Counted from the stretch's first letter, positions 35,000 through 47,287 are shown. The stretch: 64,000 nt of DNA from Neurospora crassa OR74A (GCF_000182925.2 NC_026506.1:2976001-3040000); one strand, 5' to 3'. Program-made: numbers and translations. The notes: generated by a model not told the origin, from the letters alone.

Positions 35000-35900
35000 T
35001 TTTTTAAATATAATTAAATACTTACTAATTAATATTTTTCGGTTTTTACTATAATTACAATTTAAATGGCTTCTATAATTAATACAATTATCTTCTCCCT
35101 ATTCTTATCCTTCTATTCTAATATTATTAATATTCTATATTCTTTTTAAGAATATTTTGCAATTTCTTCGCATTACTCCTCCTCTAATTCGATTATTAAA
35201 CAGTATTCTCTTAACCTCCCTAATTTTAATATTTATAATAGAATTCTTTCGGTTTTAATTCCGTCGTCTAGGAACTCCTAAAATTCTTCCTTTATTAATA
35301 ACTAAACTTCCGGATTATCCTAGAAATTAGTATTTATATTAAAGTAATTTAGGATAATATAAGCGAAAGTTTCTTTTTCAAACTTGTAAATGCAAATAGG
35401 GGTTAGGACGTCCGGTACTTTCCTTCTATAGAAGAAGGCCCGGAGGCTAATAATTTCCGTCCTAACTTAAATAAAGAGGGAACTCTTTATTTTAATTAGT
35501 AAATATAATTCTTCTTTATCTTCTTCTAATTTTCAACGTCTTCCTTTTTTTTTTTCGTACTAACTATATATTACTAGATAGCTTTTCTATTAAATTTAAA
35601 GGTGAGGTCGGCGATAGTAAATTCGTACTATTATTCTAATTTCGCTACTACTACCGCTAGGTAGTAATTGTAATACAATACTTATTTCCGATTTATTATA
35701 TTTTCTAATTACTCCTCCCGGTCGGCGGCTATTAATTTTAAAACTTATAATAACGGTAATAGGGTCTTTAAATCCGGGGGGGGACCGGCTACTATTATTA
35801 GTAATTTCTCTATTGGTGCTTATTCCTTAGCCTATCGTACCTTAATTGTACTATTTTTTAATTTGTTAGCGGGTAACCAACCTTTCAATTATTATACTTA
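35000..35900 (-). pseudogene. L3 ORF2 C-terminus (zinc-finger block)
   Basis: Homologous to L5 19175-19950. At 35350-35480 the minus strand carries the LTPIC-C.FEKETFAY-like block; here CpA retention at 35390 keeps a TGCA corresponding to the Cys-containing site. RNase H, expected at 35700-36200, is not clearly readable. Confidence 0.68.
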
Positions 35901-36279
35901 AATATAATTAAAGACCTAAGCTACTATCCCCCGTATGAACCGGGTTTAATCCGTCCGGGCGAACCTTTCTTTAAAGGTTCGGACCCTTTTATTAAGGTAG
36001 AGGTCGAACGGTAAATAGAATATTTCTGTCTCTAAATTTCTTATTAGCGTAATTTTATATACCCTAGTAATAATTTTCAAATATTTAATTTAATATTTCA
36101 CTAACCTAATTATAATCCCTCGTAGTTTTCTATTAATTTTAATTAATTAGTAGAATACTAAAACTCTATATATAATAATATTACAAATATATTTAATATA
36201 TATTTCCCTTACTTAAATAAAGGAGTAACCCTATATTTTCGTTACTAATTTTATAAATATATTTATTTAAATTATTATT

Positions 36280-37230
36280 TTTTATTTTACTACTTCTACG
36301 TAAGTCCTATAATTAAACTTACGGTCTAATTATACCCCTAGGAATCGTATCGATTCCGTCAATTGAAATATAATATCCCCAAATTAGAGAATTTCCATCT
36401 TTAATACCCTCGTCCGTATAAAATATATTAACTCCGTCTTAATTACTTTAAATTCTATATTTTTTACCCCTATTTATTCTAAGTATACCTCCTACGTTAT
36501 TTATAGTATCTAGCAATTTTCTTTAATAGTATAGGCTACCGCTATAATATTAGTATTATTTACGAAGCCGACTATAATTATATTTAGAATTACTATTAAT
36601 TTCTAATATAATAGGATAATAAAGAAAATAAATAGAATAGGAGAGAGGGGGGAGCCTTACGGTATACTAACGGTAATTATATAGGGGCGGAACGTTTTAT
36701 CGTCGAAGAAGAGGGAACCTCTCTTCCTAACAATAAAATTTATTATCTACTTAATAATCTATATTAAAAACTATATTTCCTATAGGGTATATAGAAACTA
36801 CCTATAATTAACTCTATTAAACGCTCCTTTTAAATTAAAGAATATAAGGGACGTTACAGCTCCGAATTTCTAAATTATATACACCGTATTAATAATTATC
36901 CGGACTACAAACTCTATTAAACGGCCTATCTAATTACCTATTTAGCCTTCCGGTAGGAAGTTGAACTCTTCGGCTACCTACGTAAATCTTTTAATTACGA
37001 ATACCTCGAGGATTTTTCCTATATTATTAAATAGTAATATTAGTCTCTATATACCTACTAACTTTTATTAGGCAGCGCTCTTTCTAAACTTCTTAAGAAT
37101 AATAATTTTTATATCTTTAAACCGTTGTAAGAAGTAGCTAAATCGGAGGCTAACGGATACTAAATATACTATAATTTATTAAAATAGCTACTTATATAAT
37201 TTTAAAAATCTATTTAAATACTAATCAACC
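36280..37230 (-). pseudogene. L3 reverse transcriptase
   Basis: On minus, SPLSPILF(I)-like sequence lies at about 36625-36655 and a GFVNNTNII-like catalytic loop near 36565, with Asn-Asn in place of Asp-Asp. Order and spacing are the same as in L2. Confidence 0.78.
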
Positions 37231-38600
37231 CCGGAGGCTTTATTAAATACTATTTAAGAGAATACATCCTAAATATCTTCTTTATTAACTAGGTCGCTAA
37301 TAACTATTAGGTTAACGCCCTTTAGTAATTTAGTCTAATCTAATAAATAATCTATTAGGACTTCTACTTTCAAAAAAAAGTAGTCGGTAAGGATTTTAAC
37401 CTTACTACTATAGTCTCCAATTTCTATTACCCCTTTATAAATTTAAAGGGCTAATAATTTAAGCAAATTTATTAGTCGGTAACTTTAGGTTCGGGCCTAT
37501 CGTTTTAATAATTAAAATCGATTTAGGTTCTTCAAAACTTTAACAACGCCATTACACCACATAATTTATTAAACCTTCGTAATAATCCTCTTTTTTTTTA
37601 TTATAATTTTAATAAACTCCTTTTAATTTAATACTATTTAACACTTAAACTACTCCTAATATATCCTCCGAACTTCTTTTATAGCTATTTTATATCTTAA
37701 TATTTATTAATTCGCTTTCCTCCCTCAACCTTTCTTTTAATACAAGATAAATTCCTCTACAATACTTATAAATTCTCTATCGAACCTATAAAAAGCGAAT
37801 TTAAAATCTTCTATTATATTAATCCTTTTTAGGATTGATATTTATTTCTCCGACACCTCTTTTACTTTCTTCATATCTATAAAACTCTAACTATATCCTC
37901 CTTCTTCTTCAACTTTTTTATTTTTTCTTCCTACTTAAATCCAAATTTCCTAAGGGTAATAGTCCGAACCGGTTTACTCGTACCGCTACGCTCCCTAATA
38001 CTTAATTTCGACCCCGGGTAATAACTATATATAATCGATTATTCTATCCCTCTCTCCTTATATTACGTTCCCGAATTTAATCGGCTTACTATAGGGGGTA
38101 AATAAATTAAATCTCTAACGTTATACCTATATAAGGAGGCGAGTAATTCCTAAGTTAATCCTATTTTCTAAATCCTAATTAGGATAGTAGAAGTTGAAGT
38201 CCCTAATAGTAATTAAGTTTCCCGCCGGAAGTCCAACTTCGATAAATTCGAAGAGTAGTAACCCCTATTAATATTCTAATATTCCTTATATAAAAATAAG
38301 AGAGTAAATAAAATAGACAGTTATTAAATCCTTTAAATTCTTAAATATAATTATAGTCTAATCCTTTCCAATTTAAAAATCTAAGTCCTTTAAATTCTAT
38401 TTCTTATTTATATATATTATTACCCTTCCCTTCTTTAAATAATTAACCCCGAAATACTTTCCACCTCTAGAACAATAAATATCCTTATTCAAATTTCTAC
38501 CTAGCTCCTAAATTACTACAATATTATAAATCTCCTCTTATTTAAATAAAAGTTTTCCCCTTTTATACGACTTCCCTACATTTTAATAAAATATTTTTAG
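37231..38600 (-). pseudogene. L3 endonuclease and linker
   Basis: The endonuclease lies at about 37950-38580, with the RERNRIDY- and GDFN-like blocks mirrored from L2 near 38040 and 38210. 37231-37950 is the linker before RT. All frames contain stops. Confidence 0.7.
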
Positions 38601-38786
38601 TTAAACTATTAATTATTTTAGAATAGGGTTCCTTCTAATCCTTCAACGGAAAATAAGGGTACTACTTCCCTAGGGGGGACTATAATCATATAAGCGCTAT
38701 TACTACTACGTAACCAACTTCCCCCTACGTTTTACGAACGTATATAATATTTATCTATCGGACCTTACGGGGTTATAGGCTTCGGC

Positions 38787-40228
38787 CAATTAAATAGGCC
38801 GATCAACTTTTTCAACCATCCCCTCTTTATACCTCCTCCAATATATCTCTCCAAGGTAGTAACAATATAAGAGTTAGGAAAAGTATCTAGTAGGACGCCT
38901 TCGTCTATAATCTCTATTATCGACTCTAATACTTTTCTAATTAGGTTCTTATAGGGGGTGAACGCCCGTAGCCTCTTAATATACGTAATAAACGCTTTTA
39001 TAATCGCTTTCTAGAGAATAGGGTATTCTTTACAATTATACGTATAATACCCCTTCTTCCTATATAGCTTATAATAAACGAATAATTTATTATTATTAAA
39101 CGGACAATTTACTTTACTAAAGTAGTCTCTTTCGTATTTAACTTCACTATAATAGGTATAAATATTATTTTAATAGTAGAATTTTACTATATATCCAATT
39201 CCCTAATATTTAAAGTATTACTAAACGTTGTTCGAAATTTAGAATAATTCGTATAGGTATACACCGCTATCCTAGAGAAAGAAATTATCTTAGAGGAAGT
39301 ACGCTACTAATACAGTAGTAACTTTTATAAAGAATAAGCTTTTATTCTCTCCGTTTCTTCTTTTCTATAATTAAATTCTAATAATAAATACCTCTAGGTT
39401 CCTCTCCTTTACTATATTCGAAATAGCTTCCGCTATAGTATAATTATTAATATTATCCTAAGGTACACCCCGAATTAGTATACCTATAGTACTTATAGTA
39501 ATAAAAGCATTAGGGCCGAAAACTTCTTTAACCTACGCTTAGTTTTATTAGTATTAGGTATATATAGGTTCGTTAAATATAATTACGTAATTTCCGGTCG
39601 TTAGTATCCTAATAGCTATATAAATTATTAGGTTAGGTTTTTTTTTACTTAAATAAGTAACTAAGGTTATTTTTGTATTTTCGTTCGAACGGTTTACGAA
39701 TTCGGTGGTAATTATCGCTCCCTTAATAATAAACTACTATTCGAAGTTAGAGGAGATAAACTTTTTAATAGTAGTAGGTAATTATTGGAGGGTAGTACTA
39801 ATTTTACTCGGACTAATTTTCGCTACAATATTAATTTAATACTTTAATACTTTTTAAGCGCCTTTCTTAATCTCCTTCAAAATATCCTTCTTCAAATTAT
39901 TAAAATCCTTCTTAGTAATAAATTAGTCGGTTCCAACTTTATTAGCTTCGGGTTGCGTAGACCTACTTTTTTTAATGCGTACCTTCGCGAATTCGAGAAG
40001 TAACTCTCGAGCCTAACAACGGTCCTCGGTCGAGACGGTATTATAATTTATAAATTTATTCGCTTTAATAATAAACTTCTTTAATATTTCATTATCTTCT
40101 TCTATTTTATCCGAAGTCTTCGTAGTGAGTGCGGCTTCGGGATCGTTATATATTAAGATTTCTACGAGTAGGTTGTAAATACTATTTTCGAGTCTACGAG
40201 CACCGCTATCGATAGCTATCGGTAACAA
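38787..40228 (-). pseudogene. L3 ORF1
   Basis: The N-terminus is open at 40013-40228 (AIDSGARRLENSIYNLLVEI, ending SRVSTEDRC-like). The C-terminus at about 38790 reads K(K)LIGLF after a basic GR-rich stretch. Full ORF1 is about 1.44 kb, matching L2. The N-terminal 200 bp have few RIP changes; the middle has many. Confidence 0.82.
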
Positions 40229-40391
40229 TAATACAACGCCGTCGCTGCGCTTGTTGTAGAATATCGTAAGGGACGTAAACGACCCTCCTGAATCGATTGC
40301 CGTTATTAGTTTTCGTTTTGGAGCACTCCTCGACCAGAAATCGGCGTTTCCGGTTTCAAAGCAATTTCATATAAGTTAGTATAAAGTATTA

Positions 40392-40900
40392 TTATTCGGA
40401 TTTATAGGTAATCCCTCGTTGTTTTAATAATTTATTAATAATATCCTAGTAAATTATTTAAATATATTTTATAGCGTTTATATTAATAATATTCTAATTT
40501 ACTCTAAAAATATTAAGGACTACGACGATTACGAACGGAAAGTATTAATTAAATTGAAGGAGGCTAATCTGTAAATTAATATTAAGAGAGCGAATTTGGA
40601 GTAACGAAGACTAAATTCCTGGGCTTTATTATTAGTACCGATAGGATTTTAGTCGATTTTGAGAAAATGATTATTATTAAAGATTGGAAGTAACCTACTA
40701 TAGTTAAAGGAGTTTAAGTTTTTTTAAGCTTTTGTAATTTCTAATAGAAATTTGTAAAGGATTTCAATTAAATTATTCGGCTATTAGCCAATCTTATTAA
40801 GAAAGATTTGTCCTTCTGATAGTTAAATCGTTATTAAGAGGCGTTCGATAAGTTGAAGGAGGTATTATTATCCGTCCTAGTCCTAATGTATTTTGACTAC
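40392..40900 (+). pseudogene. Gypsy-2 RT, C-terminal part
   Basis: It resumes directly after the L3 TSD with LLFGFIGNPSLFQ (family PFGL.NAPATFQ). The catalytic loop at 40479-40490 reads YINN (family YIDD), followed by ILIYSKN. Then NL-INIKRANF and KFLGFIIS-type blocks follow. It joins with 33442 across L3. Confidence 0.88.
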
Positions 40901-41320
40901 GGCTGCGATACTAAGGTAGAAATAAATATATTCGATGGGGTATACGTTGGGGTGATGAATTAAAAGTAGGACGATGGAGAGTAGTATCTAGTGGCTTTTT
41001 ACTTTGAAATTATAGTAGTAGCGGAATTGAATTACTTAATCTATAATAAAGAGTTATTGGCAGTTATTCGGGTATTAGAATAATAGCGATTAAAATTGAA
41101 GGGGGTTATTCTATTTACGATTATTACTAATTATTAAGTATTGGAATTCTTTGGTAGTAAGCGAGTTTTGAACGGAAAATAAGTACAATGGTTAGAGCTA
41201 TTATTAGAATATTAGTTTTAAATAACTTATTAATTTGGAAAGGAGAATGTAGTTGCCGATGCTTTATCCTGGAAATTAGAGGATTTAAAGACCGTTAAGG
41301 CTAAGAAGGAAGATTAGTTT
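40900..41320 (+). pseudogene. Gypsy-2 RNase H
   Basis: The reading contains YNKELLAVIRVLE (family Y...E.E.LA.V.....W) and ENVVADALSWKLEDL (family N..ADALSR). The first catalytic Asp region (DYGCDTKVEINTF) lies at 40895-40935. It follows RT without interruption. Confidence 0.85.
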
Positions 41321-41559
41321 ATATTCCGCCTATTGGAGTTAGACGATAGAGGGTATTTGGTATTTATTAGTAATAAAATAGAAATACTAACTTTGGAATT
41401 ATATGTAATACTATTTACGGGATTAGTGGAAATTGGTAGAATAATTATACTAGTCCTAGTATTGGTATACGAGTCGCTAGTAACTTTATTAGGAATAGTT
41501 TTAATTAATAAGATATTATATTTGAATTAGAATTCCGTTTCGTTAGTTTAATATCGGAT

Positions 41560-42720
41560 AAAAGCAGGGTAGGAGGATACTTCTTTCTTACTAACTAACG
41601 GGTTACTATATTATAAGGGAAAGCTAATAGTATTAGAGGACGAAGACGCCCGAATTTATTTTATCCGAAATATATATTTATAGATGCCTATTACCTACTT
41701 AAGGAAGGTAAAAATTAGGAAATTAATTTAGAAGTAGTATTAGTGGCCGGCTATAACCTCTAATGTAGATTGGTACGTAGCGAATTCTTAGGATTATAAG
41801 GTTTTAAAATATCCTTATAATAAGACGCCCGGTAAAATATATTCAATTCCGATTAAAGATGGTCGTCCGTAGAGGAGTATAGTAGTAGATTTTAAATCGA
41901 TGCCGATAGATAAAAGAGGTTATAATAATATCTTGGTAATAGTTGACCGCTTTTTAAAAATATTTTAGTATGCCCTATATAAGGATACGGTAATAATACG
42001 GTAGGCGGCCGAATTATACTACTAAGGTCCTTATTATATATTCGGGTATTTTAATGAAATTATTAGTAATTGTAGCCCTTAATTTATATTAGACTTTATA
42101 TAAGAATTAGTTAAGATTTTAGGAATTATATAGAAATTAAATAGCTTAGGGTATTTATAGATAGCCGCCTAAGTAGAGGTTATAAATTAATACTTCGATT
42201 AACGTCTACGGCCTTTTATTAATTATAATTAGGACGATTGGTTAGTAGCTTTGCCTACCTTTAATTCGGCTTAAGCGACCCTACCCTATAAGAGTTTGGA
42301 TAGTCTATCCCCCTACAAAGTGGTGATGGGCTACTTAATACTAATGTCTTTCAATTAGTAGAGTAGAACCCGGTTAATTGGGTTACTGGTAAGGGAAAGA
42401 ATTAATTGTACTAACGTTTAAAAGACGGCCGAGGCCTTATAAATTTATTGTAAAGCGGCCCTTAAGGCTATTAATAGGGTATAGGATAGGTAGACGGCCT
42501 AAGCTAACTATTATAGACGAAACCCTAATTTTGGGGTAAGCGATAAAGTCTTTATTATTAAAAAGAATTAGTCTATAGATTACCTAAATAATAAATTAGA
42601 CTTTCCTTAAATTAAAATTCCCTATTGAATTAGAGTAACAAAGGGTTATTCGTACGAATTAAATTTACTATTATTATAGACAGGCTGCAAAGTATTCTAT
42701 ACGGATTAATTCTATAAGGA
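41560..42720 (+). pseudogene. Gypsy-2 integrase
   Basis: WPAITSNVDWYVANSQDY-like zinc-binding region near 41745; core strand YNNILVIVDRFLKIFQ near 41925; QFILDFIQELVKILGI near 42085; QVEVINQYF near 42175 (family QTER.N..LE). The DDE acidic residues are partly kept. A KLDFP-IKIPYQI-type GPF block lies at 42595. The core gives the order expected after RNase H. Confidence 0.87.
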
Positions 42721-42779
42721 TATTAGTAACCCTTTGCCGGGTTAGGTAAGAGTAAACCCTAATAGTGAAATTATCGAAG

Positions 42780-42990
42780 GCGATAAAAAGGAATAGGAGG
42801 TATTTCGAATATTATTATTGAAGATTATAGACGGGAAGTTCTAGTACTAGGTAAAGTGGTGTAATTAGGACCCCGACCCGGAATAGTATTTAGTAGAAGG
42901 ATTTAAGAATGCGGTAAAGGTATTAAAGTAATATTACAAAGAGTACCTAAATAAGCTAGGACCCCCTAAAAGATTTTATTAATAGTTGAG
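42780..42990 (+). pseudogene. Gypsy-2 chromodomain
   Basis: The frame reads QEVFRILLLKIIDGKFQYQV, with TAG standing for one or two Gln, then DPDPEQYLVEGFKNAVKVLK and NKLGPPKRFY. This fits W.VE.ILD.R...G...Y.VKW.GY...TWEP. The aromatic cage residue corresponding to W is replaced. It closes the integrase and would have targeted heterochromatin. Confidence 0.83.
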
Positions 42991-42999
42991 TAGCAATTA

Positions 43000-43277
43000 T
43001 AATAGTTACGAGGAGGATAATATACTAATAGCGATAAAAAGGATAATAAGAAGGAGACGATTATAGGCAAGAAAACTACGAAGTTTATTAATAAATTGGC
43101 GACGATCGTAGAATTAATTAAATAACGTAGCGGAATTGCAATTTATACCCCGAGGGTAGATGTACTTGGGAAGCGAAGTGTTGTGGGTTTAAAATAGGTT
43201 TGCGTTAAAAGTTTTTTTTCCTTTTTCTTTTTCTTTTTCGGCTCTAGGGCTGAGCCTTCTATTGGAGGAGGGGGTAA
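43000..43277 (+). other. Gypsy-2 3' untranslated region and polypurine tract
   Basis: The polypurine tract GGAGGAGGGGG at 43264-43274 lies just before the 3' LTR. Upstream is a pyrimidine-rich stretch (43207-43237). No coding signal is seen between the chromodomain and the LTR. Confidence 0.75.
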
Positions 43278-43502
43278 TATTATAGCCTAGACCCATGACT
43301 GCCCAGAGGTCACGTGGCTGCGCGCCTTCACGATGCGCTCCACTATACCCTAATAGACCTTGGCACGCGCACACTACAAAACCCCGCGCAGCCAGCCCAC
43401 CTTTGTACTTTTCCTCTTTCTCTCTTTAGCTTCAATATTGTATTAACTTGCACCACAACCTCCTTGAGCTGGCTTACTCTCGTGATTGTATGCGCCCTCA
43501 CA
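43278..43502 (+). repeat. Gypsy-2 3' LTR
   Basis: 225 bp, starts TATTATAGCC (RIP-altered TGTCATGGCC) and ends GCGCCCTCACA, followed by TSD CGTCC. About 14 transitions separate it from the 5' LTR. Confidence 0.94.
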
Positions 43503-43507
43503 CGTCC

Positions 43508-44430
43508 GGGGGATAGTAATTTAAGTATTTAATTATATTTAAATACAATAATCGAAAGGTTAATTACTTACCAATAAATTAGAAAGCGGTACAATTAAAA
43601 TTCGGTAGACCGAAGTATAAACGCTAATAGAAAAATTACTAATAATAGTAATTAATCCCCCCTTAGAATTAAGGACCCTACTATTATTATTATAAATTTT
43701 AAAATTAATAGCCGCCAATTAGGAGGAATAGTTAATAGATATAATTAATTAGGAATAGGTATTATACTATAATTATTATTTAATAATAGTAGTAACGAAA
43801 TTAAAGCGATAGTATAAATTTACTATCGCCGACCTTACTCCTAAATTTAATAGAAAGGCTATCCAATAATATATAATTAATATAAAAAAGAAGAAAGGAA
43901 AACGTCGAAAACTAGGAGAAGACGAAGAAGAATTATACCTATTAATTAAAACGAAGAACTCCTTCTTTATCTAAGTTAGGACGGACGTTATTGGCCTTCG
44001 GGCTTTCCTCTATTAAAAGAAAATACCGGACGTCCTAACCCCTATTTATACTTATAGATTTAAAAAGGAGACCTTTGCCTATATTATTCTAAATTACTTT
44101 TATATAGATACCGACTTTTGAATAAATTTAAAAGCCTAACTATTAACAAAAGAGGAATTCTAAAAATTCTTGAATAATAGAATTAAAGCTAAAAGAATCC
44201 TATTATAAATATTAAAATTAAAGAGGTTAAAAGAATACTATTTAATAATCGAATTAAAGGAGGAGTAGTATAAAGAAATTGTAAAGTATTCTTAAGAAGA
44301 ATATAAAATATTAATAATATTAGAATAAGAGGAAGCGAATAGAAAGGAAATAATTATACTAATTATAAGAGCTATTTAAATTGTAATTACAGTAAAAACT
44401 GAAATATATTATTTAACGAACGTTTAATTG
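43508..44430 (+). pseudogene. L2 ORF2 C-terminus after Gypsy-2
   Basis: The reading includes IVVTKLKR, YKFTIADLTPKFNRKAI, GEDEEELYLLIKTKNS, VIGLRAFLYQKKIPDVLTP and KKETFAYIILN. This is the same C-terminal block as in L5 19175-19950. Compared with L5, more C-to-T and G-to-A changes are present, for example at the start. Confidence 0.8.
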
Positions 44431-46003
44431 TATTTAAAAAGTTGTTCGAGCAACTCTATTATATGAATTTAATTTGTAGTAACTTTATAGCGCTACTAAA
44501 CCTAGTTATTATTTATAAAAGGGCGGCCGGGAATATTAATAATTATAGAACTATTAGGAATAGAACTATTATTGCTAAAACCAGAGATTATACAAATAAA
44601 AGTAGTAAAACTACTATCGCTGGATATAATATATATAAGAGTAATAGTACTACTATTAGAGTTAAATATAATCCGAATTAGGTTTATAGTATTACTGCCG
44701 GGAAGAAAAGGAATAAAATTGTAATAAATATTCCTTATAATTAATTTATAATAACCCTTTTATTAAAATTTAGCGATATTATAATTAATAGCGTAGGGAA
44801 AACGTTCGTAGTTAATAGGCAATTCGTTATACTCTCAATGAATATATATATAATAGACGAATTTATTAGTAGTACGAATAAAGGTATCCAAATTATAATT
44901 AAACCTATTCTAACTACCCAATACTATAATAATAATTATTGCCTAAATAATATTATAGGTATTACAAAAACTAATAGGAATATCTAATATATATATTTTA
45001 TAAGTATAAGCGTAAGTGACGTTCTAGGTACCGCCGGCTAGAATCAAAATTAAATAATAATGAAAGAAAAGAAATATAGAAAATAAGAAATTTATTAATT
45101 GCTAAAATAGAATAAATCTTCTTAATAATAACCTTACGGAAATTATTAAGAGAGTTAGACTTATTATTAAAATGTAGGATAAAGGCGAAATCTAAAGTAT
45201 AATAAAAAAAAGAATTTTATAAATAATACTAATTAAATTAGTATAAAGGCCGAGGAGGACGAAGAAGGAAGCTATACCGGTTCGGAGGAAGATAACTACT
45301 AAAAAAGTTATAAAGGTTATAAATAAGGAATATAAACTCTAAAAATAAAATTATAAGGGACATAAAGCTTAAGGATATATTAAGGGAGGGACCTTCTACG
45401 TCGGAGGTTAAATCGATCGGATTAAGGTAATAATAGCCGGAAGAAACTATTTTATTAAAGGTTACAATAGGGAAAAAGGAGAAGGAGGACTAAGAAAGGG
45501 CGCTATATAAGGGATTATATAAATAAGGGAAGGGAGTCCTTACGCTATTATAAATAGAAGTAAATCCGTAGAGTAATAGAATAAATAATAGGGCGGAAGT
45601 ATTTACAAACGGAATAAAGAAACGGAAAAGTAGAATAATAAATAGGAAAATAGGATAGGGAAGTAGAGAGAAAGCGAAGGAAGGAATAGTAGGGAGTAAA
45701 ATAGAGAGGTAGTAAAAGCAATAATACGCCTAATCCAATCCTATTCCTATTATCCTTATTATTCTAATATTAGGATAATACAATAGTAGGAGAAACAAAA
45801 TTAATTCGCTATAGTAGTAAGTGAGAACCGATATAACTATAAGTAAAGTAGGAGTAGTGTAGAGAACTACGACCGAGATAGAGCTAGGGGTTTTCATCCG
45901 GCGGTACTTAATACCGTACAGTTTTCCCCTCCAGAGAACTGGAGAAGGACCCTATGCCAATAAGGCGCTATAGTTATAGCATAGGGAATAAGACTATTAT
46001 TAT
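44431..46003 (+). other. L2 3' segment
   Basis: Homologous to L5 19950-21493. On minus it carries the antisense frames (45897 down to about 44505). It ends in the shared terminus ATAGTTATAGCATAGGG, AATAAGACTATTATTA, next to the TSD. The 79-codon plus frame at 44442-44681 is a remnant without a recognised domain. Confidence 0.7.
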
Positions 46004-46019
46004 TAAAGCGTTCTTCTTC
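46004..46019. repeat. Right TSD of LINE L2
   Basis: TAAAGCGTTCTTCTTC, identical to 23866-23881. The L1 ORF1 frame resumes here on minus. Confidence 0.92.
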
Positions 46020-47113
46020 GTATTTAAATTTATTATAGCGGGCGTAAATATTATTTTAATAATGGAATTTTATTATATATCCGATTTCCTAATATTTAAA
46101 GTATTATTAGACGTTGCTTAAGGTTTAAAATGGTTTGTATAGGTATATACCGCCGTGATAGAGGAAGAGGTTATTTTAGAGGAAGTACGCTACTAATATA
46201 GTAGCGACTTTTATAAGGAGTAGGCTTTTATTTTTTCCGTCTTTTGTCTTCTATAGCCGAATTTTAATAATAAATACCTCTAGGTTTCTCTCCTTCGCTA
46301 TATTTGAAAAAGTTTCTACTATAGTATAGTTACTAATACTATTCTGGGGTATAGTCTAAATTAGTACGCCTATAGTACTTATAGTAATAAAAATATTGGG
46401 GCTAAAATTTTCTTTAGCCTATATTTGATTTTATTAATATTAATTGTATATAAATTCGTTGAAGACGATTATATAGTTTCCGGTTATTAGTATTCTAATA
46501 GTTATACAGACTATTAAACCGGCTTTCTTTTTACTTAAATATATAGTCAGAGTTATTTTTATATTTTCGTTCAAATAGCTTACGAATTTAATAGTAATTA
46601 TTATTCCTTTAATAGTAAGTTACTATTCGAGGTTAGAGGGAATAAATTTCTTAATAGTAATAGGTAGTTATTAAAGGGTAGTATTAATTTTATTCGGGTT
46701 TTCGCTATAATTTTAGCTTAATATTTCGGCGCCTCCTAAGTACTTTTCTTAATTTCCTTTAGAATATCCTTCTTTAGGTAATCAAAATTCTTTTTAGTAA
46801 TAAATTAATCAGTCCTAACTCTACTAACTTTAGGTTATATAGTTTTACTTTTTCCGATGTATACCTTTATAATTTAAGAAGTAATTTTTAAGCCTAGCGA
46901 CGGTCTTTTATTGAAATAGTATGATAATTTGTAAATTTATTTGTTTTAGCGATGAATTTTTTTAATACTTTATTATCTTCCTCTATTTTACTTAAGGTCT
47001 TTATAGTAAGTACGGTTTTGGGATTCTTGTATATTGAGATTTCTGCGAACGGGTTATAAATATTATTCTTAAGTTTATAAGTACTGCTATCAATAGCTAT
47101 TAGTAACGATAAT
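46020..47113 (-). pseudogene. L1 ORF1, N-terminal part
   Basis: On minus the start reads IAIDSSTYKLKNNIYNPFAE and ISIYKNPKTVLTIKTLSKIE (open at 46894-47313 together with leader sequence). The continuation to 46020 mirrors L3 and includes a knuckle-proximal part. It joins 23865 across L2. Conserved RLENSIYN residues are replaced by Lys/Asn variants, consistent with G-to-A changes. Confidence 0.8.
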
Positions 47114-47274
47114 ACAACGTTATTGCTACGCTCGTTGTAGGATATTGTGAGGGATGTAAACGACCTTCCTGAGTCGATTGCCGTTGTTGGTTTTTGTTTT
47201 GGAGCACTCCTCGACCAGAAATCGGCGTTTCCGGTTTTAAAGCAGGTTTTTTTTTTCCGTACTATATAATAGTT
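47114..47274 (-). promoter_or_regulatory. L1 5' leader plus extra 5' bases
   Basis: 47114-47245 is the conserved LINE leader; its minus start CTGCTTTAAAACCGG is at 47245. 47246-47274 is extra sequence with a run of A on minus that is absent from L2 and L3. It may be captured at integration. Confidence 0.5.
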
Positions 47275-47287
47275 TCTCGTTATTAAT

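Larger units (their letters stand above)
33443..40377 (-). mobile_element. LINE L3, full-length Tad1-like copy
   Basis: 6935 bp between 14-bp TSDs, in reverse orientation inside Gypsy-2 RT. The 3' terminus on minus is GGGAATAAGACTATTAT; the 5' canonical end (TTGCTTTGAAACCGG) is at about 40363. This uninterrupted copy sets the family length and order: leader, ORF1, endonuclease, RT, C-terminal finger, 3' segment. About 14 bases at 40364-40377 lie between canonical start and TSD. It is the youngest element of the six-level chain by position. Confidence 0.94.
28344..43502 (+). mobile_element. Gypsy-2, Ty3/Gypsy chromovirus split by LINE L3
   Basis: LTRs of exactly 225 bp (28344-28568 and 43278-43502), TG...CA ended, with perfect TSD CGTCC. 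On plus: gag with zinc knuckle, protease, RT, RNase H, integrase and chromodomain, then the polypurine tract. RT before integrase and a terminal chromodomain place it among chromoviruses. Removing L3 leaves about 8.2 kb. The two LTRs differ at about 14 sites, all transitions. It is inserted in ORF2 of L2. Confidence 0.95.
23882..46003 (+). mobile_element. LINE L2, full-length Tad1-like copy split by Gypsy-2
   Basis: The canonical 5' end CTGCTTTGAAACCGG starts at 23912. The 3' end GGGAATAAGACTATTATTA lies at 46003, next to the TSD. Removing Gypsy-2 leaves about 6.9 kb. On plus the order is ORF1 (24051-25490), endonuclease, RT (to 28343), then after Gypsy-2 the C-terminal ORF2 and 3' segment. 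Thirty bases at 23882-23911 between TSD and canonical start are absent from L1 and L3. It is inserted in ORF1 of L1. Confidence 0.93.
15284..47274 (-). mobile_element. LINE L1, full-length Tad1-like retrotransposon carrying guests
   Basis: The 3' end lies at left (minus ...GGGAATAAGACTATTAATT) and the canonical 5' end at 47245 (CTGCTTTAAAACCGG on minus). Removing MITE-2a, L5 and L2 leaves about 6.95 kb, matching L2 and L3. On minus the order is ORF1 (gag-like), AP endonuclease, RT and C-terminal zinc finger, then a 1.5-kb 3' segment. The TSD is 15 bp. Twenty-nine bases at 47246-47274 lie between the canonical 5' end and the TSD. It is inserted in the MULE-1 transposase. Confidence 0.92.
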
